Positions 7,026 through 9,182 of a stretch of 9,182 nucleotides of DNA are shown piece after piece. The DNA is from Rhodobacterales bacterium UBA5972. Lineage in GTDB: Bacteria > Pseudomonadota > Alphaproteobacteria > Rhodobacterales > Rhodobacteraceae. A program made the position numbers and the translations under genes. The first letter of the stretch is position 1, and each line of letters begins with the position of its first letter. Below the pieces are notes generated by a model, which was not told the DNA's origin, did no database searches, and worked only from the letters and a program-made list of their open reading frames with translations. The stretch is taken from assembly GCA_002430125.1 (NCBI GenBank), contig DJBQ01000050.1:1-9182 (forward strand), written 5' to 3'.

Positions 7026-7529
7026 ATGTCTATTTTAGGCCGCACCGCTTTGACGGTGTTGTTCTTAGCGATGGTTACACCGACATTTGCCGCCGGTATG
7101 ACGGTGAAACTCTTGGCCCCATGGAACGGTAAAAAAGTACCGGCCGGGCAGCAATGTGTGCTGGATGGCGGCAAAGGATCGACGCCGCCGATGCAGGTTT
7201 CCGACCTGCCCGAAGGCACAGTTTCTGTTGTGGTTGCGTTTAACGACAAATCCTATCCGCCGCTGTCAAGCAATGGCGGTCACGGTACAATTGGCTTCGC
7301 GGTCAAAGGGACTTCGGCGAAATTACCGGCGGTGCCGGGGATGACCAAGTCCCTTGGCCATGGGGCGGTCGTGGTCAAAAAGGCGCGCAGTACCGGAAAC
7401 TATGCCTCGCCAGGATATCTGCCGCCGTGCTCGGGTGGACGCGGCAACCGGTATTCGGCGGATGTGACGGCGCGGGATGCCGCTGGCAAGGTTTTGGCAA
7501 AAGTGTCGATCGATATCGGACGATATTAA
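7026..7529 (+). CDS. Small secreted protein, probable divergent PEBP/YbhB-like family member, 167 aa
   Basis: Residues 1-23 are a signal peptide (MSILGRTALTVLFLAMVTP, TFA-A cleavage), so the product should be periplasmic or secreted. The mature region follows the order of PEBP (phosphatidylethanolamine-binding / YbhB) proteins: VPAGQQCVLDGG, then STPPMQVSDLPEGTVSVVVAFND (52-74, matching SPxLxWxxxPxGTxSxxVxxxD), GGHGTIGFAV (84-93, in place of the HWVVxNL strand), GYLPPC (130-135, in place of the GxxGPxPP turn) and NRYSADVTARD (141-151, in place of HRYxFxxxALD). The canonical DPDAP loop reads NDKSYPP, and HW reads HG, so the anion pocket is altered. Two cysteines (44, 135) could form a disulfide. 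It starts 64 bp after glmM with its own strong ribosome binding site. Function is not assigned; the family call is by motif order only. Confidence 0.6.
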   Translation: MSILGRTALTVLFLAMVTPTFAAGMTVKLLAPWNGKKVPAGQQCVLDGGKGSTPPMQVSDLPEGTVSVVVAFNDKSYPPLSSNGGHGTIGFAVKGTSAKLPAVPGMTKSLGHGAVVVKKARSTGNYASPGYLPPCSGGRGNRYSADVTARDAAGKVLAKVSIDIGRY

Positions 7530-7745
7530 GTCTCTGCACAGCGTTGTGGGCGCGAAAATTTGTGCAAATACTCGTAAAACTTTAGGCAACTTCTGAACGG
7601 TTGATTGCCGGGGTTTTGGAAATCCTTTTAAGATCAATTGATTGTTCGAAACTATTTTTGCGCCTGTCCTAAAGTCAGCTTTTCGCTGAGCGGGATGCAG
7701 CTATGCAAAATCATCGGTTGTTTCTGTCGGTTAAATGCCCAAATA

Positions 7746-7777
7746 CTGCAGTGCAGCACGAACGCTGCAATGCAGCA
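7746..7777. promoter_or_regulatory. Two CTGC-N3-GCAG palindromes, probable operator pair
   Basis: Box 1 is CTGCAGTGCAG (7746-7756) and box 2 is CTGCAATGCAG (7765-7775). Each is a perfect 11-bp palindrome around a central base, both continue with CA on the right, and their centres are 19 bp apart. A weaker TGCA-N4-TGCA lies at 7696-7707. From memory, the PHB-responsive repressor PhaR of alphaproteobacteria binds TGC-rich sites of the form CTGC-N3/4-GCAG, so PhaR is the leading candidate, but this is inference. The boxes lie 17-48 nt before the DUF1127 start. TGCAGC (7752-7757) and GCTGCA (7764-7769) could alternatively pair as an RNA hairpin. The rest of 7530-7793 is AT-rich with no promoter pair I would defend and no clear terminator for the preceding gene. 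Confidence 0.5.
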
Positions 7778-7793
7778 TTACAGGAATACCCCG

Positions 7794-8033
7794 ATGGCAA
7801 TGCCAATCACACTGAACACCAAACCGTTTTCGACAGGGTTTGAAGCCGTTCAAAACTTCATTTCCCGCGAGATCGCGGCCTTCAATCTTACCAGTGCACG
7901 GGTGCGCGCGTTCCGCGAAACCAAAACGCAACTAGAAGCCTTAAGCAACCGCGATTTGGCGGATATCGGAATTTCCCGCTGTGCGATCCAGGGGATTGCG
8001 CGCGATGAAGCAATGAAAGTGACCTTGAAATGA
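7794..8033 (+). CDS. DUF1127 small protein, 79 aa
   Basis: The C-terminal half, about residues 38-72 (RAFRETKTQLEALSNRDL then ADIGISRCAIQGIARDEA), is the arginine-rich DUF1127 motif with its LxxLSxRxLxDIGIxR core. DUF1127 proteins are short, basic proteins common in alphaproteobacteria; studied ones (CcaF1 in Rhodobacter sphaeroides, small proteins in Agrobacterium) have been linked to RNA binding or turnover and to metabolic control. The N-terminal 35 residues are unremarkable. ATG 7794 is chosen because AGGA (7782-7785) lies 8 nt upstream; the frame stays open to 7638, but that upstream part is cysteine-rich, spans the palindromic boxes and looks non-coding. Another in-frame ATG at 7800 is possible. 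The stop overlaps the next start (ATGA), so the two are coupled. Confidence 0.85.
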   Translation: MAMPITLNTKPFSTGFEAVQNFISREIAAFNLTSARVRAFRETKTQLEALSNRDLADIGISRCAIQGIARDEAMKVTLK

Positions 8034-8254
8034 GCACGCTTGATCTGAACACAGCCCGCGCCTCGCAAGCCTTCCCGTTTATTGCCGATCTGTTTGGCAG
8101 ATTCAAAACCAGTATGGCAAACAGCTTTTACCGGCACCAAACTGCCCGGTTGATTTCGGTGATGAACCAGATGACCGATGCGCAATTGGTGGCGATCAAT
8201 GTTGAACGTGCTGGTATCCCGGCGCATGTCGGCAGGATTTTACCGCGCACATAA
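8030..8254 (+). CDS. Small protein, diverged DUF1127-like relative, 74 aa
   Basis: Starts at ATG 8030, inside the stop of the preceding gene (ATGA), so translation is probably coupled; no good Shine-Dalgarno precedes it. Residues 48-67 (MTDAQLVAINVERAGIPAHV) align without gaps to residues 50-69 of the upstream protein (LSNRDLADIGISRCAIQGIA): Leu, Ile, Arg and Ile are identical at equivalent positions, with several conservative changes. A basic region (RHQTARL, 35-41) precedes it, as in DUF1127 proteins. It therefore looks like a tandem duplicate that has drifted beyond the usual profile, although common descent cannot be proved from so short a stretch. Codon use and GC resemble the neighbours. 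Function is unknown; by context it acts with the first DUF1127 protein and the downstream hairpin RNA. Confidence 0.75.
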   Translation: MSTLDLNTARASQAFPFIADLFGRFKTSMANSFYRHQTARLISVMNQMTDAQLVAINVERAGIPAHVGRILPRT

Positions 8255-8264
8255 GCGAACGGAA

Positions 8265-8363
8265 TTCAGCGCCGGCTTTCCTCCCATTGCTGGTGTTGAA
8301 CATAGAAACGGCCCGGATTCTCCCCCGGGCCGTTTCGCTTTTACGCAGGCTCTCCCTCCTGCG
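8265..8363 (+). ncRNA. Probable cuckoo/CcsR-like small RNA(s): three hairpins with CUCCC loops
   Basis: Three adjacent hairpins follow the DUF1127 pair. H1: 8265-8276 pairs with 8289-8300, 12 continuous base pairs including three G·U, loop UUUCCUCCCAUU. H2: 8305-8316 pairs with 8325-8336, 12 perfect base pairs, loop AUUCUCCC. H3: 8344-8349 pairs with 8358-8363, 6 perfect base pairs, loop CUCUCCCU. All three loops carry CUCCC in single-stranded form, which resembles the 3' anti-Shine-Dalgarno of 16S rRNA. Known alphaproteobacterial cuckoo RNAs have 2-4 adjacent hairpins, each presenting a CCUCCUCCC motif, and the R. sphaeroides CcsR RNAs are cotranscribed with a DUF1127 gene. The motif here is shorter than the published one. 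Expected to be processed from the mRNA of the DUF1127 pair, which ends 10 nt upstream. Confidence 0.65.
8305..8342 (+). terminator. 12-bp GC-rich hairpin with CTTTT tail
   Basis: GAAACGGCCCGG (8305-8316) pairs perfectly with CCGGGCCGTTTC (8325-8336), followed by GCTTTT (8337-8342). It is hairpin H2 of the RNA described above and is also the best intrinsic terminator in the window, so the DUF1127 transcript may end here in part. H3 beyond it would then need read-through. Confidence 0.55.
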
Positions 8364-8399
8364 CAGAAAGTATTATCCGGTGTTCTTTAGCACCCGGGC

Positions 8400-8423
8400 G
8401 CCGGAAAACCAAGGCTTTCCGGC
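8400..8423. terminator. 8-bp hairpin between convergent transcripts, possible ilvC terminator
   Basis: GCCGGAAA (8400-8407) pairs with TTTCCGGC (8416-8423), loop 8 nt, located 12 bp beyond the ilvC stop. On the minus strand it is followed by GCCCGGG rather than a T-run, so termination would be inefficient or Rho-assisted. Its loop lacks the CUCCC motif of the three hairpins upstream. A further weak pairing, GGTG (8379-8382) with CACC (8391-8394), loop TTCTTTAG, lies just beside it. Confidence 0.4.
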
Positions 8424-8435
8424 CAGAGAGTGTCC

Positions 8436-9182
<747 letters not shown>

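Noticed and set aside
7602..7633. RpoE-like promoter (TGATTG ... TAAGA) ahead of the DUF1127 pair
   Set aside because: The spacing (21 bp) is too long for the TGATCC-N16-18-TAAGA type I recall, and the -35 matches poorly. No RpoH-type pair was convincing either.
7638..7793. 52-codon N-terminal extension of the DUF1127 protein
   Set aside because: The stretch spans the palindromic boxes, is cysteine-rich and unlike DUF1127 proteins, and the ATG at 7794 has its own AGGA.
8178..8390. 70-codon frame running through the hairpin region
   Set aside because: It is out of frame within the 74-residue gene and its remainder is the palindromic hairpin sequence; no ribosome binding site.

Overview
The window looks like ordinary chromosomal sequence from an alphaproteobacterium, most likely Rhodobacterales. 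I base this on the gene order folB-folP-glmM, an elongated FolB, a long FolP, paired DUF1127-type small proteins, and a run of CUCCC-loop hairpins next to them. This is inference from recognised families; no database search was possible. No phage, transposon, CRISPR, tRNA or rRNA signature was seen.

Layout: (1) 1-1877 +, the last ~624 codons of pyruvate phosphate dikinase (ppdK), cut by the left edge. (2) 1878-2086, an AT-rich gap with a strong 14-bp imperfect hairpin. (3) 2087-2827 +, a secreted SleB-type cell-wall hydrolase, converging on and overlapping by 12 bp (4) 2816-3472 -, a secreted CAP/SCP-family protein. (5) 3473-3641, a divergent promoter region with an 8-bp inverted repeat and a possible promoter. 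(6) 3642-6961 +, a compact cluster folB (with a ~150-residue C-terminal extension), folP (overlapping as TGATG) and glmM: two folate-synthesis steps and the phosphoglucosamine mutase needed for UDP-GlcNAc. (7) 7026-7529 +, a small secreted protein that looks like a divergent PEBP/YbhB-family member, with a perfect AGGAGG ribosome binding site. (8) 7530-7793, a leader/promoter region with two CTGC-N3-GCAG palindromes. (9) 7794-8254 +, two translationally coupled small proteins (ATGA overlap); the first is a clear DUF1127 protein and the second appears to be a diverged relative. (10) 8265-8363 +, three successive hairpins whose loops carry CCUCCC, CUCCC and CUCCC. (11) 8436-9182 -, the C-terminal ~248 residues of ketol-acid reductoisomerase (ilvC), cut by the right edge.

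Most genes are housekeeping. The most interesting part is 7740-8370. Two palindromic boxes precede a coupled DUF1127-like pair, followed by three hairpins displaying an anti-Shine-Dalgarno-like sequence. This matches the architecture of the alphaproteobacterial 'cuckoo'/CcsR small RNAs, which are known to be linked to DUF1127 genes and to carry 2-4 hairpins with a CCUCCUCCC-type loop motif. The copy here is degenerate in the motif, and its linkage to the palindromic boxes and to a second diverged small protein is not something I know to be described.
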